A DNA stretch of 22,500 bases from Stramonita haemastoma (taxonomy: Eukaryota > Mollusca > Gastropoda > Neogastropoda > Muricidae): positions 37,501-60,000 of the forward strand of contig JASPKP010000078.1 of the NCBI GenBank assembly GCA_030674155.1, in the 5' to 3' direction. The translations under genes were made by a program, and so were the position numbers. The notes beneath the pieces are model-generated. The model was not told where the DNA came from. It saw nothing but the letters and a program-made list of their open reading frames with translations, and ran no database searches. Every line of letters begins with the position of its first letter. Within the stretch, counting starts at the first letter, position 1. Shown in pieces: positions 1 to 9,845 of the stretch.

Positions 1-1085
1 TAAGAAGTGTTTTATTCTACAAAGCTGATAGATTTGTGTGGACACAGTGTTGCTCAATTTGGTTACATCTGCTGTCCATGAGAGATTATTGTCTATTGTA
101 ATACCTAGGACTTTGTGATTGTCCACTTCTTCAATTAGGGTTTTGTTTATGAATACAGGGGGGATTGGAGTTGTCAGATTTTGTCTTTTTTGTCTTGTGA
201 AGATAAGCATTAGTTTGGTTTTTTGTGGATTGAGGGACATATGGTTTTGTTGACACCATTTCTCAAGAGAGTCAATATTTTTTTGTAATGAAACTGATAT
301 TCTATCTATGTTGGTGTGGCTAGTATGTATTGTTGTATCATCACAAATAAGCTGACATGGTTCTTTGATATGGAGTGGAAGGTCATTGACATATATACAA
401 AATAGAAGAGGGCCTAGTTTTGAGCCTTGGGGGACACCATATTAAACTGGTAATGTACAGGACTTGGAATTATTGATACACACATATTGTTCTCTGTTTC
501 CAAGAAAGGATTTCAACAGTTGTAGGACATTATCTGATATCCCATACAATGACAGCTTCTTACATAAAAGCTTATGATCAATTACATCAACAGCTTTTGC
601 AAAATCAACAAAAAGGGCACCACAGAACCTGTTGTCATTTAAATTAGTTAACCAACTTTCAACTAGGCTCGTAAGAGCAGTGTGACAAGAATGAATTTTT
701 CTGAAACCCGATTGATTCTTGTTTAGAAGATTGTGAATCTCAAGATGGTGATAAATGTGTCTATGAATGTGTTTTCCAACGGTTTTGATATTATTGATAA
801 ATTAGAAATAGGTCTGTAATTACAAGACTTTGAATGGTCTCCACTTTTAAAGAGAGGAATTACTTTAGCAATTTTAAACTGTGTTGGAAAATAGCATTTT
901 TCAATACATAAGTTATAAATATAAGTTAATGTGTCAGAGATGATAGGAGCTGCTAACTTGAGAATTTTACTGTCAATACCATCTGGTCCTCTACTACTAG
1001 TTTGTTTCAAACTATTTAGATATCTGAACACTTCAGAAACACTTATGAAAGGGATTTTCAATTCTGATTTTATGTTTATTTTTAT
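1..1085 (-). pseudogene. LINE copy A: ORF2 reverse transcriptase fragment (CR1/Jockey-like group)
   Basis: The minus strand reads as the fingers-palm part of a non-LTR retrotransposon reverse transcriptase, which copies its own RNA at a nicked genomic site. Conserved blocks appear in order: SRGPDGIDSKILK near 970, AKVIPLFKSGD near 850, NYRPIS near 810, SGFRKIHSCHTAL near 690, FVDFAKAVDVIDH near 610 (motif A), YGVPQGSKLGPLLF near 430, and a DD pair at 337-342 (motif C). Then come NHMSLNPQKTK, TRQKRQN and the end block LGITIDNNLSW. Motif C reads ICDD where FADD or YADD is usual. There is an in-frame TAA at 442-444 just before YGVPQGS and a frame change near 775. The 5' side stops abruptly at the GA array, and the 3' side leaves the window. 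The exact clade is uncertain; the RT identity is not. Confidence 0.88.
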
Positions 1086-1087
1086 GG

Positions 1088-1089
<2 letters not shown>

Positions 1090-1144
<55 letters not shown>

Positions 1145-1145
1145 C

Positions 1146-1183
<38 letters not shown>

Positions 1184-1199
1184 AGAGGGAGGGGGCAGA
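1090..1199. repeat. (GA)n microsatellite
   Basis: Nearly pure AG dinucleotide repeat with a few single-base interruptions, purines on the plus strand. It abuts the 5' breakpoint of LINE copy A, so it marks either the insertion target or an expansion at the junction. Confidence 0.97.
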
Positions 1200-1665
1200 C
1201 AAACATGCAGACAGAGAAGACCAAGACAAACAGAGAATATACAAATGCAATATAGAGTAGGGAGATAAATAATCACAATGTTTTGGGCTGGTTTTTTTGT
1301 TTTTTGGTGTTTTTGTTTTGCACTATGTCGTATTCACCCTCCCCCCTTCCTCTTTTCCATTTTTCCATCAAAATACTTATAGAGACCAACCAATAACAAA
1401 GCAAGCAAAATAGCAACAAAACAAATTAGTCAATACAAGTATGACACGAGCAATCGAATGTAAATAAATCCAAACACACTCAAACTCTTTCCTTGTATGT
1501 TCCCCACCTTCCCTCACTGAGTCTCTGCCTTGCCCACCCACCCATCCATTCTTTGCAAGATATCCCTAGGACAAAATAATCATCCATATCACCATATCAA
1601 ACGAAGTTGAGGAAAAAAAACATAAACACACATGATATACACATGCACGTATGCACGCACGGACA
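1200..1665. other. No gene seen; low-complexity unique sequence
   Basis: A T/G-rich stretch near 1285-1320, a C-rich stretch near 1340 and otherwise mixed AT-rich sequence. I see no coding motif, RNA gene or repeat that recurs elsewhere in the window. Confidence 0.5.
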
Positions 1666-1752
1666 TTCACACACACACATACGCCTGCACGCGCGCGCCA
1701 CACACACACACACAACACACACACACACCACACGACACACACAGACGACACA
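1666..1752. repeat. (CA)n microsatellite, interrupted
   Basis: CA dinucleotide runs with a short GCGCGC interruption near 1690-1698 and several single-base breaks. The reading frames across it are repeat artefacts. Confidence 0.95.
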
Positions 1753-2206
1753 GAAGAGACAGAGACAGAGAGAAAGAGAGACAGAGAGAAAGAGAGACAG
1801 AGAGAGAGAGACAGAGACTGAGACAACAGACTGAGACCAGAGACTGAGACCAGAAAGAGAAACAGATAGACAGGCAGAGGCAGAGGCAGACATATGACAG
1901 AGACAGACAGAGAAACAGACAGAGAGACAGACAGACAGACAGAGACCGAGAGATTGAGGCCAAAGAGAGAGGGGAGAGAGAGGGAGAAAAAGAAACTAAG
2001 ACATGAGAGAGACAGAAAGAAAGAGAGAGAGCGAGGGAGGGAAAGAGAGAGATAGAGAGAGAGGGAGACAGAGGGAGACAGGGACGAGATACAGACAGAG
2101 ATAGAGAGGGAGACAGAGAGAGAGAGAGAAAGAGGAAAAAAGAGACATAGACAGAGACAGGATAGAGATAGAGAAGAGACAGAAGACAGACAGACAGAAG
2201 ACAGAC

Positions 2207-2282
<76 letters not shown>
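1753..2282. repeat. GA/GACA-rich satellite with embedded longer motif
   Basis: A purine-rich plus strand made of GA, GACA and GACAGA words, ending in a pure (GA)n run from about 2215. It is not simple throughout. Around 1815-1870 it carries the word 'gactgagaccaga' repeatedly. From about 1950 to 2100 it holds a roughly 150-bp segment (including 'ttgaggccaaagagaga' and 'agactaagacatg'-like words) that recurs near 20625-20775 and 20970-21105. This suggests a shared ancestral longer unit. Confidence 0.9.
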
Positions 2283-2285
<3 letters not shown>

Positions 2286-2512
2286 GATTACGAATACGAA
2301 ATTTTATTTACAGAGGGTAATAGATTAAGTACAACGACTTTTTTTTCATCCAGCCCTCTAAAAGGGAATAAGTAGAAACACCAAAGCACAGGCAATATGT
2401 TTGAAAAAAAGACAAAAAAGAATAGATGGAAAGAAAAACAGTAAAGGAAACGACAAGAAGAGAATAAAAATGCATCAAGAAAAAACAAATCAATCAAGAA
2501 CAAGTAACAGCA
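2283..2512 (-). repeat. SINE-like interspersed repeat, long copy, embedded in GA/GACA arrays
   Basis: A non-simple block with microsatellite on both sides. Read on the minus strand it ends in a GGGCTGGATGAAAAAAAA word, an A/T-rich stretch and AATAAAATTTCGTATTCG, then (CT)n. Similar blocks occur at 20265-20380 (same boundaries, internally shorter), and tail-only similarity is seen at 18947-19110, 21552-21789 and 13600-13672. Recurrence with a shared 3' tail and a simple-repeat junction is what a retroposed short element would leave. I see no clear polymerase III boxes, so the SINE label is an inference. Confidence 0.6.
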
Positions 2513-2527
2513 GGGGAGGGAGGGAGG

Positions 2528-2573
<46 letters not shown>

Positions 2574-2574
2574 T

Positions 2575-2621
<47 letters not shown>

Positions 2622-2632
2622 GGACAGACAAG
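2513..2632. repeat. (GGGA)n-(GA)n-(GACA)n compound microsatellite
   Basis: Three simple repeats in series: GGGA, then GA, then a clean GACA run from about 2580 to 2621. Purines are on the plus strand. Confidence 0.97.
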
Positions 2633-2865
2633 GATAGGAAGATAGAGGGAGTTTTCAGAAACATGGGCTACATAAATATGTGTAAATAGTTATGCAAATT
2701 AATTTGAAAATTGCTAGGAAATTAGGCGTACCAAAACCTCTAGAATTATCACACAACTGAAAAGACGAACTTGCAGTTTGACACAAATTTTGACATACCA
2801 ACAGATAGGTAAACAATTCAGCAAAGCATACAACTTAATGGCTTATCACAAGTAAAAATTGTTGA
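2633..2865 (-). other. Presumed 3' untranslated region of LINE copy B
   Basis: AT-rich sequence between the stop codon of the downstream LINE reading frame at 2866 and the GACA array. No coding signal is seen. Its assignment to the LINE is by position only. I see no poly-A or short tandem tail marking the element end before the microsatellite. Confidence 0.4.
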
Positions 2866-4440
2866 TTAGTACATGTGGGGAGAAAGTAACACCAGGTTTG
2901 TATTTTTCATTAAAAAATCATGACACAATATTCTGAATCTTTTATGGTTTGTTTCCGTTTTTAAAAACACAGGAAGTCTGTTCCAGAGCCAGCTTCCAGA
3001 ATATAACAGGCCTGATTTATATAATGTTAGTCTAGGCAATGGAAGATCAATTGTGTGGGAATGTCTAAATTGGTTAACAGTAAACATGTCTCTTAGTGAT
3101 GGTGGAACAATGCCATGAAAGATCTTATGCATTAGGGTTCCTTTGTTGAAAAGTAGTTTGGAGTTTAACGGAAGGAGGTTATTATCTTTATAGTCAGCAT
3201 CTGTCAATGAACCTGGTTTGTCTAATACGAGTTTAATGGCACGTTTGTGGACTCTAGTAATAGATTTCATTAAGTTTTTGCTTGCCAGATCCCAAAGGGT
3301 GGAAGAATAATCAGTTTGACTGAATATATGAATAAAAGAATACCTTTCTTGCGTGCAGAGACAAAAAATGTTTTATTCTACGCAGTTGAAATATTTTTGA
3401 GGCAATGGTTTTGGCTAATTTTTTTATGTGTTCTGACCAAGATAAATTATTATCAATAATTACTCCTAATAATCTATGACTTGAATTTTCTTCTATTATA
3501 TCGTTATTTATATACAGTGATGGTTTATTTATGTTGAGGTTTTGACGTTTTTGCCGAGTTGAGATGAGCATAAATTTGGTTTTATTAGGATTGAGTGCCA
3601 TGTGATTTATATGTGTCCATTTGATGAGAATATCTATGTTTTCTTGCATTACTCGAAAGACCTGGTGTGGATCCTTATGGGCAGTGTCTATGGTGGTGTC
3701 GTCAGCAAATAATTCACATGATGTTTTGATAGATAGCGGTAAGTCGTTGATATAAAGAGAAAATAGCAGAGGACCAAGAACAGATCCCTGAGGAACACCA
3801 TAAGTATTTGGAAGGTAATTAGAAAAGCAATTGTTAAGATACACTTTTTGTTGTCTGTTGGACAGAAAGGAATAAATAAATTCAAGGGCATTAGGGGATA
3901 GGTTATAGATGGCTAGTTTCTTCAAGAGGAGGTTATGATCAAGGACTTAAAATGCCTTGGCAAAGTCTACAAAGAGAACTCCGGTAAATTGGTTTTTGTT
4001 TATATTGCATAGCCATCTTTCAGTGAGTTTTAATAATGCTGTATTACAAGAATGGTTGGCTCTAAACCCTGACTAGTTGGGATGTATGAGATTATACTTA
4101 TTCAGATGAGCAAGCAGGCATTTGTGTATGTGCTGTTCTAAGGGCTTTGAAAGTGCTGACAAAATAGATATTGGTCTGTAATTTGAAGAGTCAGTGGTAT
4201 TTCCTGATTTAAACAATGGAATTACTTTGGCTTGCTTTAATATTTTTGGGAAGGTGTTTTTACTTATACAAAGATTATAGATATATGTAAGCGTGTCTGT
4301 TATTACAGGAGCAGCTAGTTTTAATATAATACCATCCAGTCCATCTAGTCCACGTGTTGCTGTTTGTTTTAGGCCTTTGAGAGAAATTAACACATCATGG
4401 ACACTAACAGGTGCAATGTTGAGCTTTGAGTAGATGTTGT
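2866..4440 (-). pseudogene. LINE copy B: ORF2 reverse transcriptase and C-terminal region
   Basis: Reverse transcriptase of a CR1/Jockey-group LINE, related to but distinct from copy A. In minus-strand order: the TRGLDGLDGIILK and AKVIPLFKSGN blocks (4073-4393), FVDFAKAF motif A near 3955, YGVPQGSVLGPLLFSLYIND near 3780, FADDTT with catalytic DD at 3698-3703, TRQKRQN, and LLGVIIDNNLSW near 3450. After the RT comes the C-terminal region (2866-3270) with RVHKRAIKLVL and LWNRLPVFLK, ending at a TAA-type stop near 2866. Breaks seen: stops at 4073-4075 and 3947-3949, and a one-base frameshift near 3305. Catalytic residues of motif C are intact. The copy is inactive as sequenced. Confidence 0.9.
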
Positions 4441-4989
4441 GGTTAGAGCAAAATTTTTCAGGTCTCTTAAATCATTGCTATCTGAATTGTCGTTTTGTTT
4501 ACTTGATTTGTTTACTGTGAAAAATGATGATTAATGCTACTGATTCATTTTAATTTTATTTGAAGTATTGCTTATTTTTTTTTATTAGTTTGTTTTATTG
4601 ATGGCCTTCAAAATGGTCTTACTATCTTTGTTTTCTTTCAACTTAGTTGTTCAAGTATTTCTTTTTTTCTGCTCTTAAAGACTAGTACATAGTTTCTTTG
4701 TTTTTTATAGTCTTCACAGGATCCTCTTTTTAAACAGTTATCTCTTAAACGAATATTGCTTGAGCTTGTTAGTGAGCCCAGGTGGTTTAATTCCTGAATT
4801 TAATCTTTTGTTTGAAAAGGAGATGTTTATTGTTAGACCTCCACAGAAAAATCTGACCATAGGTCAAGAGGCATGATTGGATTGGTCAGTTGATATATGT
4901 TGAGAGGAGAGTTTATGAGATCTTGCAGGAAGTTAGTAGTGTCAAATTTAGAAAAAAATTCTATACGTAACAGTTATGATTTGATTGGG
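4441..4989 (-). pseudogene. LINE copy B: decayed linker between endonuclease and RT
   Basis: AT-rich sequence lying between recognisable endonuclease and RT parts of the same element on the same strand. Many stops occur in all minus frames and I cannot recover a domain. The expected position and orientation are the only support for counting it as part of the LINE. Confidence 0.5.
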
Positions 4990-5390
4990 TACTTTATTCT
5001 TTTTGGACCTGTAATAAGATAGGAAAATGGTCGCTACAACCAATTTAGGGACGCTATCTAACAATTGTATCAGGATTGGTAGTGTAAACATGGTCTATTA
5101 GAGTTTGGAAGTCTTTGTAATTGTGTGTGTATTAATTAACTGTTTTAATGAAATAACTCGAATGTTTGACTCCATGCTATTTGTTTTTATCAAGTCAATG
5201 TTTGAAGTCTCTTAACTGTATAATGTTCCTTTAAATCCTCATTAATGTTTTTCATCATAGATATATACGATTTAAACAGTTAATATTTTTCGGCAGGATT
5301 TTCTGTACAGAAAACATAAAGAATTGGTTTAGAATGTTTGATTTTAATTTCTATCCAAAATGATTCTATGGTATTACTCTTCTAAATGTT
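4990..5390 (-). pseudogene. LINE copy B: C-terminal part of apurinic-type endonuclease
   Basis: The minus strand carries the hallmark end of an exonuclease-endonuclease-phosphatase domain, which nicks the target DNA for LINE insertion. IDHVYTTNP is read at about 5072-5098, and SDHFPI at 5018-5035 in the same frame, including the catalytic-type Asp-His pair. Two stops lie between the motifs, and more lie upstream toward 5260. Further upstream, near 5340, a KPILYVFC-like stretch fits the middle of the domain. The N-terminal half is not found before 5400, so the element is probably 5' truncated. The domain call rests on motifs and correct position upstream of the RT. Confidence 0.65.
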
Positions 5391-5430
5391 TAGTCTTTTA
5401 AACTGAATTGAATTGTGTATGTAGACTATT

Positions 5431-5640
5431 TAGACCTTGGTCCCTCCGTAGACCCCCCTCCCCCCCCCCCCTGGGGGGGATTTATGGGTGCATTTTTCTG
5501 AAACTTTGTTTAATTTTTAACGTTTTTTGGTATATGTTACCCTCATGTAACAGGTTATTTCAGGATATACAAGCAATTCAATATGGGTAACCCTTCAGAA
5601 GGAAAATATTTAGGGGGTGAGGTTAATTTACAATTATTTA
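5431..5640 (+). repeat. Poly-C interspersed repeat, copy 1
   Basis: Centre is a C-run followed by CTGGGGGGGATTT (about 5451-5490), then TTTTTCTGAAA, ATGTTACCCTC, ACAGGTTATTTCAGGA and a TATTTAGGGGGTGAGG stretch. The same landmarks, in the same order, occur on the minus strand at about 14400-14640. No coding or RNA signal is seen. The C-run followed by a G-run could form a hairpin. Confidence 0.6.
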
Positions 5641-5840
5641 TATAAAATATATTCTTACACATTCATATCAAATTTGGTACCAAATAAGGGTATTAAGCAG
5701 GCTATCAAATATGTTATGTCACTGCATGCCAAGGAACGCCCTGTCCCATATTTTAAAAACAAAACAGAAATTGAAATGAAAACGCCGTACCATCCTGTCC
5801 TGCCTTAAACTCTACCTGCCAAAGGTATATAACGTTTATA
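5641..5840. other. No gene seen; AT-rich unique sequence
   Basis: Short open frames only. I see no conserved motif or recurring repeat here. Confidence 0.45.
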
Positions 5841-5844
5841 GGTG

Positions 5845-5885
<41 letters not shown>

Positions 5886-5926
5886 TGGTGCGTGCGTTGC
5901 GTGCGTGTGTGGTGTGCATGCGAGTG
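5841..5926. repeat. (GCGT)n microsatellite
   Basis: Clean tetranucleotide run to about 5886, then interrupted units (GTGGTGCG, GTTGCG) to about 5926. Confidence 0.97.
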
Positions 5927-5939
5927 AGTTGTACATTCG

Positions 5940-6062
5940 AATTTGTTAAAACTGTAAAATTGCTGTTGATTGCTTGTGTGTTGTGTAGGTCGAATGCAAG
6001 CGCTTTGATTTGTTTTTACAAGATATAGCGCTATAAAAGTTCCATTGTATTATTATTACTAT
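5940..6062 (-). repeat. GCGC-type interspersed repeat with (ATT)n end, split by the LTR element
   Basis: On the minus strand it reads (AAT)n, then GGAACTTTTATAGCGCTATATC, spacer, CAAAGCGCTTGCATTCGACC. I recall similar (AAT)n...TATAGCGC...AAGCGCTT repeats as common in mollusc genomes, but I cannot confirm this here. The (ATT)n at its right end continues at 11461-11477 on the far side of the LTR retrotransposon, so that element inserted into this repeat. Confidence 0.5.
6059..6062. repeat. Target-site duplication, left copy (CTAT)
   Basis: CTAT lies immediately outside the left LTR and is repeated at 11457-11460 outside the right LTR. Because the site is an (ATT)n tract, part of the match could be chance. 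Confidence 0.65.
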
Positions 6063-6252
6063 TGTTATGTTTCTCTTGAGAATGACAGCTAGTGGCCTAA
6101 TACATTCAAATACAAACGTACGGCTTGCGCACATAAAACCTGAACAACGTGGCACTTGTCTGGAACCGGAAGTGACCTTTTATTCAAGGGAAATAATTCA
6201 TATTACATATTACAATCTACTTTCAATTTCAGTTAGGCTTTTGGAGACAACA
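6063..6252 (-). repeat. 3' LTR of the Ty3/gypsy element
   Basis: 190 bp, aligning end to end with 11267-11456. Starts TGTTATGTTTCTC and ends GAGACAACA on the plus strand, giving TGTT...AACA termini. It differs from the other LTR by about six one-base indels and one substitution (GAGAC versus CACAC-type change near the right end). In element orientation this is the downstream LTR. Confidence 0.95.
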
Positions 6253-6261
6253 TCCCTCCTC
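6253..6261 (-). promoter_or_regulatory. Polypurine tract
   Basis: On the minus strand GAGGAGGGA directly abuts the 3' LTR. This is the normal place for the plus-strand DNA primer of an LTR retrotransposon. Confidence 0.75.
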
Positions 6262-7161
6262 AACTTGAATGGACAGTTTACAAATGAAAATGAATTGTCA
6301 AGAGTAACATCCGAAAACTCGAAAATTTGAGGGAAGATATGCTTGTGCGTTAATTTGAATTCAATGGTTTCTGAAAATTAAACCTTTGGCTCATCAACAT
6401 ATATAAAATACACATCAGCAAGCAGATACATGTCTTGGCTGCATGTGAGTGTGTATGTCGAATCAATGTGGAAAATTCAAAACATCAAATAGAATAAAAT
6501 AATGGGATGCAAAAAATGAGTGACTGGTTACGCCTACTGTGCTGTATAAGAACGTCATATAAAATTCAAATTAAATTTTCTGCTCGAACAAAATGATAAA
6601 CTTGAATGTCAAGATATTCATGTTTTTGATGAAAAAGTGTCCACTCAGTTCTGAATGGTTTCTTCGAATTCACTCAGGTCTTCATCTATAGTAAATATAG
6701 ACTGAGTTTAAGCTTTCTGAATAAAATGAATTGAAAGAAATTTCAGTAGGCTAATTTGACCAAAATATATGATCCATTAAAATATAATATGTACCTCTCT
6801 ACACGACCTTAGTATCAAGTTGGATCGCCTAGCTACACTGCTGTCCTTCTTGATATACAGTCCATAAACACAATCCAAATACAGAGCTTTCTGATGCTCT
6901 TCTAACGATAATAAGAATACAATATTGTGACCACTCACACGTTACTTTGTCAGTTGGATCACCTAGCTACACTGCTGTCCTCCTTGATATACAGGCCATA
7001 GACACAAATCAAAAATACAGAGCATTCTGACGCCTCTAACAATGACTTGAAACATAATGATATTTAATATCAAACAATGCTTGAATTGGACTAAATAGAG
7101 AGACACCTAACTACCGTTTGTCCTCTATGTGACAGGTCATGTACAAATATCGAGTAATGGT
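6262..7161 (-). other. 3' non-coding region of the Ty3/gypsy element
   Basis: About 900 bp between the end of the integrase reading frame and the polypurine tract. No envelope-like or other conserved frame is seen; minus-strand frames are short. It contains the tandem repeats described separately. Confidence 0.6.
6815..7142. repeat. Three diverged tandem repeats inside the LTR element
   Basis: Unit 1 begins near 6817 and unit 2 near 6951. Both carry 'agttggatc', 'cctagctacactgctgtcct', 'cttgatatacag' and 'aatacagagc' and stay alignable for about 95 bp; the offset is about 134 bp. A third, more diverged partial copy at 7104-7142 keeps 'cacctaactacc', 'gtcctc' and 'acaggtcat'. The position is just downstream of the pol stop. 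Confidence 0.8.
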
Positions 7162-7708
7162 TTAGTTGAGGTGTAGTCTTTCGGTAAGTGGATTTTGGTG
7201 GTTCGGCCGAAAGTCTTGTATGGGTGATGGAAGCTGTCGGAGCTTGTATTGTGTCCAATTTCTCCAGTTGAAGGATCTCAGCAGGAATGTCTCCGGGAAT
7301 GATGTCTGGGTCCTCTGGGCATTCGAGTTCTGGAACATCGCCAGGAATGTTGATTGTGCGCTGGCAGCTGTCGAAAATGGGTTGAATTTTGGTGATGAGA
7401 GATCCGTACAGGGCAGCAAGCTGTTATCTTGCTCCCTTCTTCTCTTTCACCAGACATGGCGTAGTGTTGTACGGCCATTGTCAGCGCATTTTGTTTGGGC
7501 TGCTTGACCACACGTAATCACCAGGTGCCATCTTGCTTGTGCGGTGTGGGGACGGCGGGCATAACGTATTTGGCCCCATCCTTTCCTTTATTGTGATGGT
7601 CATTGTGTGCAATAACGAGTATGCACAGGGACCGGAGAGAGATGTTTCGGGCTGTGGGGTAGACCGACGTTCATTTCCGTCCTTCATTGCCTCGAATGGC
7701 GGACCCAC
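7162..7708 (-). pseudogene. Integrase C-terminal region and pol tail
   Basis: The frame at 7481-7708 holds PPFEAMKDG near its start and APGDYVW near residue 60-66. This is the basic C-terminal part of a Ty3/gypsy integrase that helps hold viral-type DNA ends. Frames at 7278-7511 and 7162-7419 continue with a P/Q/R/H-rich tail (RPNHQNPLTERLHLN at the end) up to a stop near 7162. Two or three frame changes are needed to read across. The tail is poorly conserved in the family, so the exact end is uncertain. Confidence 0.7.
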
Positions 7709-8428
7709 CCATGTATGACAGTGTGTGGCGTTGCCCTAAATGTTCGGAAAAACGTTGGGATTTTCCTCCTTCCGTTTCGGCCGTCAGTGTTTGATGCACG
7801 GATATTGTTTTTTAGGGTTCCCACGAAGCGCTCGGCTGCACCATTCGCCTCAGGCCACACAGGCGTAATTTTCCTGGCCTGAAACCATTTCCTCTCAGCG
7901 TATTGTGCAAAACCCTTGACGTTGAATGGTGGGCCATTGTCTGTCTTGCAGATTTCAGGGAAACCTTGGCGTGCGAAAATTTTGGTCCAGACGGGGGAGT
8001 AATGGTCCTTTCTGAAGTGGATGAGGACGATCTCCACTTTCTGGGTATCGACTGTATTCGTCAGTGACCACCACACATGTATTCTCTGATGGAAACGGTC
8101 CAGCGAAGTCAATCGCCACCGCTACCCATGGGCCTGAAGGGAGTGGTGTTGGTTGGAGAGGTTCTCTCTGTGTTGGTCCTTTTGTACGTGGGCCTGGCAC
8201 GGGATACTGGACTTCACAGCATCTCCACCAGTTTGTCGATACCAGGAAACCAGATTTTTTTCCCGGATCAGTTGCTTGGTCTTTCACGATACCTTGGTGT
8301 GACTGGTGAGCAATGTCTATGGCTTGGTTCTGAAGTGACTGTGGAAGAATGAGACGATGACCTCTAAGAACAAGTCCATCATGCACGGATAACTCGTCTT
8401 TGAATCGTGCAAAATCTAAAAATATCAT
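7684..8428 (-). pseudogene. Integrase zinc-binding and catalytic core domains
   Basis: Inserts the cDNA copy into the host chromosome. The right-hand frame (7955-8428) begins with an N-terminal block ending AHQSHQGIVK (the HH half of the HHCC zinc motif). It continues to WVAVAIDFAGPFPS, whose Asp codon at 8108-8110 is the first catalytic residue. The left-hand frame (7684-8112) carries KTDNGPPF with the second Asp at 7939-7941, and PEANGAAERF with the Glu at 7831-7833. That spacing is exactly 35 residues, so the DD35E triad is complete. Frame changes fall near 8250 (CC half of the zinc motif lost in the reading) and near 8030-8050. Confidence 0.9.
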
Positions 8429-8667
8429 TTCTCCACTGTCCAGTTTGGACTGCCTGCATAACTTTCTGGAGCTGAGGTCTTTCTGAGTTTCAGCTCGAAA
8501 TCGTCTTGCGTCATTGCTTTCGGTACTGCGAATCTAGCTAGGAATGCAATGTATTCCTCACCAGCGTTGTCTCTTGGCAGGTGTTGTTTGAGGATGCCGG
8601 TGATGTAGTCAGCTGGGTTTTTGTTCTTTCTGCCTGGCCTGTACACGAATTCGACCTTGTACGGCAT
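8425..8667 (-). pseudogene. Pol connection between RNase H and integrase
   Basis: An 80-residue frame starting MPYKVEFVYRPGRKNKNPAD, the conserved end of the Ty3/gypsy RNase H/tether region (typically 'Y.v.Y.pGk.N..AD.LSR'). The rest, up to the integrase zinc region, is less conserved. It continues on the right from the RNase H frame after a break at about 8667-8720. Confidence 0.8.
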
Positions 8668-8720
8668 GAGTCGAAGACGCCATCTCTCAATTCGGGCTGT
8701 TGTTGGGTTTCGGCTTTTGA

Positions 8721-9049
8721 CTATCCAAGCAGTGGTTTGTGGTCAGTGATGAGTTTGAATGGAGCTCCTTGCACGTACAAGATGGAAATGTTCGATTCCA
8801 TAGACAGCAGCAAGCATCTCTCTATCTGTTCTGTGAGTAGCGTTTTTTCGACGTCTGTGAGCGCTCGGCTCGCGTAACAGATTGCCTTGTTGTCTTGGAC
8901 GAGAATCGCCCCAAGACCAACTGGGCTAGCATCCACCAGGATAGACGTTTCTTAGCAGGATCAAAGTATGCCATGACTGGGCTTGAGGTGAGCATTTCTT
9001 TCAGCTTTTCGAACGCCGCCTGTTGAGCTGCTGACCAGGTCCAACCCAC
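8721..9049 (-). pseudogene. RNase H domain of pol
   Basis: Removes the RNA strand during reverse transcription. The right frame (8822-9049) has WTWSAAQQAAFEKLKEMLTS and a P.MAYFDP block, the usual RT-to-RNase H junction. The left frame (8721-8936) has DASPVGLGAIL with the first catalytic Asp, CYASRALTDVE, and ITDHKPLLG with a further catalytic Asp. A one-base frameshift near 8930-8945 separates the two. The sequence is otherwise close to the family pattern. Confidence 0.88.
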
Positions 9050-9318
9050 ATCTTTCTTGAGTAGTTCGCGGTGGATGGTGTTGTCGCATACGCATGAATG
9101 TATCTAGCCATGTACTGAGTCATACCGAGAAACGATCTGAGCTCAGCGATGTTTGTAGGTGCAGGGGCATTTGAGAATTGTCTTGGTTTTCTCAGGATCT
9201 GCGGTCATCCCCTCTTCCAAACACATGGCCAAAGAATGTCAGCTCGGACGCAGAAAAAATGCATTTTCTTGCGGTTTGAGTTTTGCTCCCACCTCTTGTA
9301 GGCGTTGAAGTGTCTTCT

Positions 9319-9845
9319 TCAAGCTCCTGTCATGTCTTGCTGAGTAGCCCCGAAAACGATGATGTCGTCAGACAGATTTCTAACCCCAGGAATGTCATGC
9401 AGTACATTGGATATGGCATTTTGGAAATTTTCTGAGCTGCGTTGACTCCAATTAACGCTTTTGTATCTGAACAATCCACGTGAGTTGAGAACGTGGTGAT
9501 CTGACGAGGTCTGCGTCAATTCCAGCTGATGATAGGCTTGAGTCATGCAAGTTTGCTGAACCTTGTAGCACCATCAGATCTGCAATCAAGTCGTCGAGTG
9601 TTGGCATGGGTATGCTTTTCTCTACCTATTGGCTTTGTTTGGTTCGCGCATTTATCAATGCACACTCTGACTTCTCCCTCACGTTTCTTGGGACGCACAC
9701 AATAGGGCTGCCCGGGAGTCGGTCCAGTTACCGGCTCGATGATGTCCAAATCTTGAAGTTTCTTCAGTTCGGCCTCCACCTGTTTTCGAAGATGGAATGG
9801 AACACGTCGGTGCTGTTGGGACAACAGCTGTACTTCAGGATCCAC
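9319..9845 (-). pseudogene. Reverse transcriptase domain of pol
   Basis: Frame 9543-9845 holds the N-terminal RT blocks: VPFHLRKQVEAELKKLQDLDIIEPV, then KKREGEVRVCID and GATRFSKL (motif A start). Frame 9319-9546 continues with MTQAYHQLEL, GLFRYK, FQNAISNVLHDIPGV and the catalytic box LSDDIIVFG, with the Asp pair at 9364-9369. The box is SDD rather than YxDD, as I recall for Mag/SURL-type elements. The frame changes at about 9545, in the middle of motif A, and there are smaller disturbances near 9680-9700 and 9450-9480. From 9050 to 9318 the thumb/connection region is present but scrambled by frameshifts. Confidence 0.9.

Noticed and set aside
1566..1963. Cys/Val/Ser-rich and His/Thr-rich frames
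   Set aside because: Translations of (CA)n and GA/GACA repeats.
5408..5590. 60-residue plus-strand frame
   Set aside because: It crosses the poly-C repeat and has no homology-like motif; it is not conserved in the inverted copy near 14500.
6262..7161. An envelope-like third reading frame in the LTR element
   Set aside because: No frame of useful length, signal peptide or membrane segment on the minus strand; only tandem repeats and short frames.
7166..7507. Plus-strand 113-residue frame opposite the integrase tail, with similar ones at 8064-8352 and 9606-9905
   Set aside because: Antisense shadows of pol; the minus strand carries the conserved motifs.
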